Below, piece after piece: positions 38,093 to 38,172 of a stretch of DNA of 38,172 nucleotides. Location: positions 1 to 38,172 of the forward strand of contig CANSMW010000017.1 of the NCBI GenBank assembly GCA_947648215.1, read 5' to 3'. This DNA comes from an uncultured Clostridium sp. GTDB lineage: Bacteria > Bacillota > Clostridia > TANB77 > CAG-508. Position numbers and translations under genes: made by a program. A model generated the notes under the pieces. It searched no databases. It was not told the origin of the DNA and saw only the letters and a list, made by a program, of their open reading frames with translations. Within the stretch, counting starts at the first letter, position 1; each line of letters opens with the position of its first letter.

Positions 38093-38172
38093 GTTTTATT
38101 CAAGAATTTGTTTACATTGAAAATTGCAATATTAATTGCACGTTTTTTATTAAAAATTTAAAAATCTTTAAA

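Overview
The window comes from a low-GC Gram-positive bacterium, most likely an uncultured gut-type member of the Clostridia (Bacillota). The signs are AT-rich codon use with AGA as the main arginine codon, strong AGGAGG ribosome binding sites, sigma-A promoters, L21 and L13 leader RNAs, a DUF951 protein, and pilin-like N-termini of the GITLVALVIT type. The right 17 kb is chromosomal and the left 20 kb is the late half of an integrated siphovirus; its early genes and left end lie outside the window.

Layout. 1-19713, prophage: large terminase (C-terminal part), portal, MuF-type minor head protein with a small coupled partner, scaffold, P22-type coat protein, head-tail connectors, tail terminator, major tail protein, tail assembly chaperone with a probable -1 frameshift extension, a block of accessory (moron) genes with its own terminator, tape measure, Dit, Gp37-like tail protein, baseplate protein, fibre, XhlA, holin and endolysin. 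19714-20850, junction: terminators, a candidate small RNA, a two-hairpin leader with a small ORF, and the gltX promoter. 20851-31591, chromosome: gltX, DUF951, a CPA2 antiporter (minus), a DapB-fold dehydrogenase, a PAP2 phosphatase, lactate dehydrogenase, an AlkD-like protein, a hendecad coiled-coil protein (minus), rplU, rpmA, trpS and obgE. 31592-35435, accessory: a truncated pilin-like gene, an island with a DUF1016 nuclease and an S66 peptidase between two 45-bp imperfect direct repeats, and a pilin-like protein fused to a formylglycine-generating-enzyme/C-type-lectin domain that resembles a diversity-generating-retroelement target. 35436-38172: lexA with an autoregulatory site, a small Cys-rich gene (minus), a foreign-looking gene, and rpsI/rplM (minus) with an L13 leader.

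The main discovery is a recoding rule. Twelve genes in both prophage and chromosome, including the essential gltX and obgE, appear broken by one extra base. Every break is the same event in the same codon phase: an in-frame CGG where skipping the C (NNN-C-GGN) restores the conserved protein with a glycine. I read every CGG on the coding strands by eye. In-frame CGG occurs essentially only at these 12 sites, plus one in a small ORF. The exceptions are three CGG codons in two neighbouring genes at 36.2-37.0 kb, one of which looks recently acquired. Out-of-phase CGG, as in AAC-GGA or ACG-GAA, is common and never breaks a frame. Sequencing error or pseudogenisation would not respect codon phase, strand and gene identity in this way. 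I infer that CGG is not ordinary arginine here but a highly efficient +1 frameshift or four-base CGGN codon read as glycine, and that the phage has adapted to it. I know of no description of this in bacteria, but I could not search.
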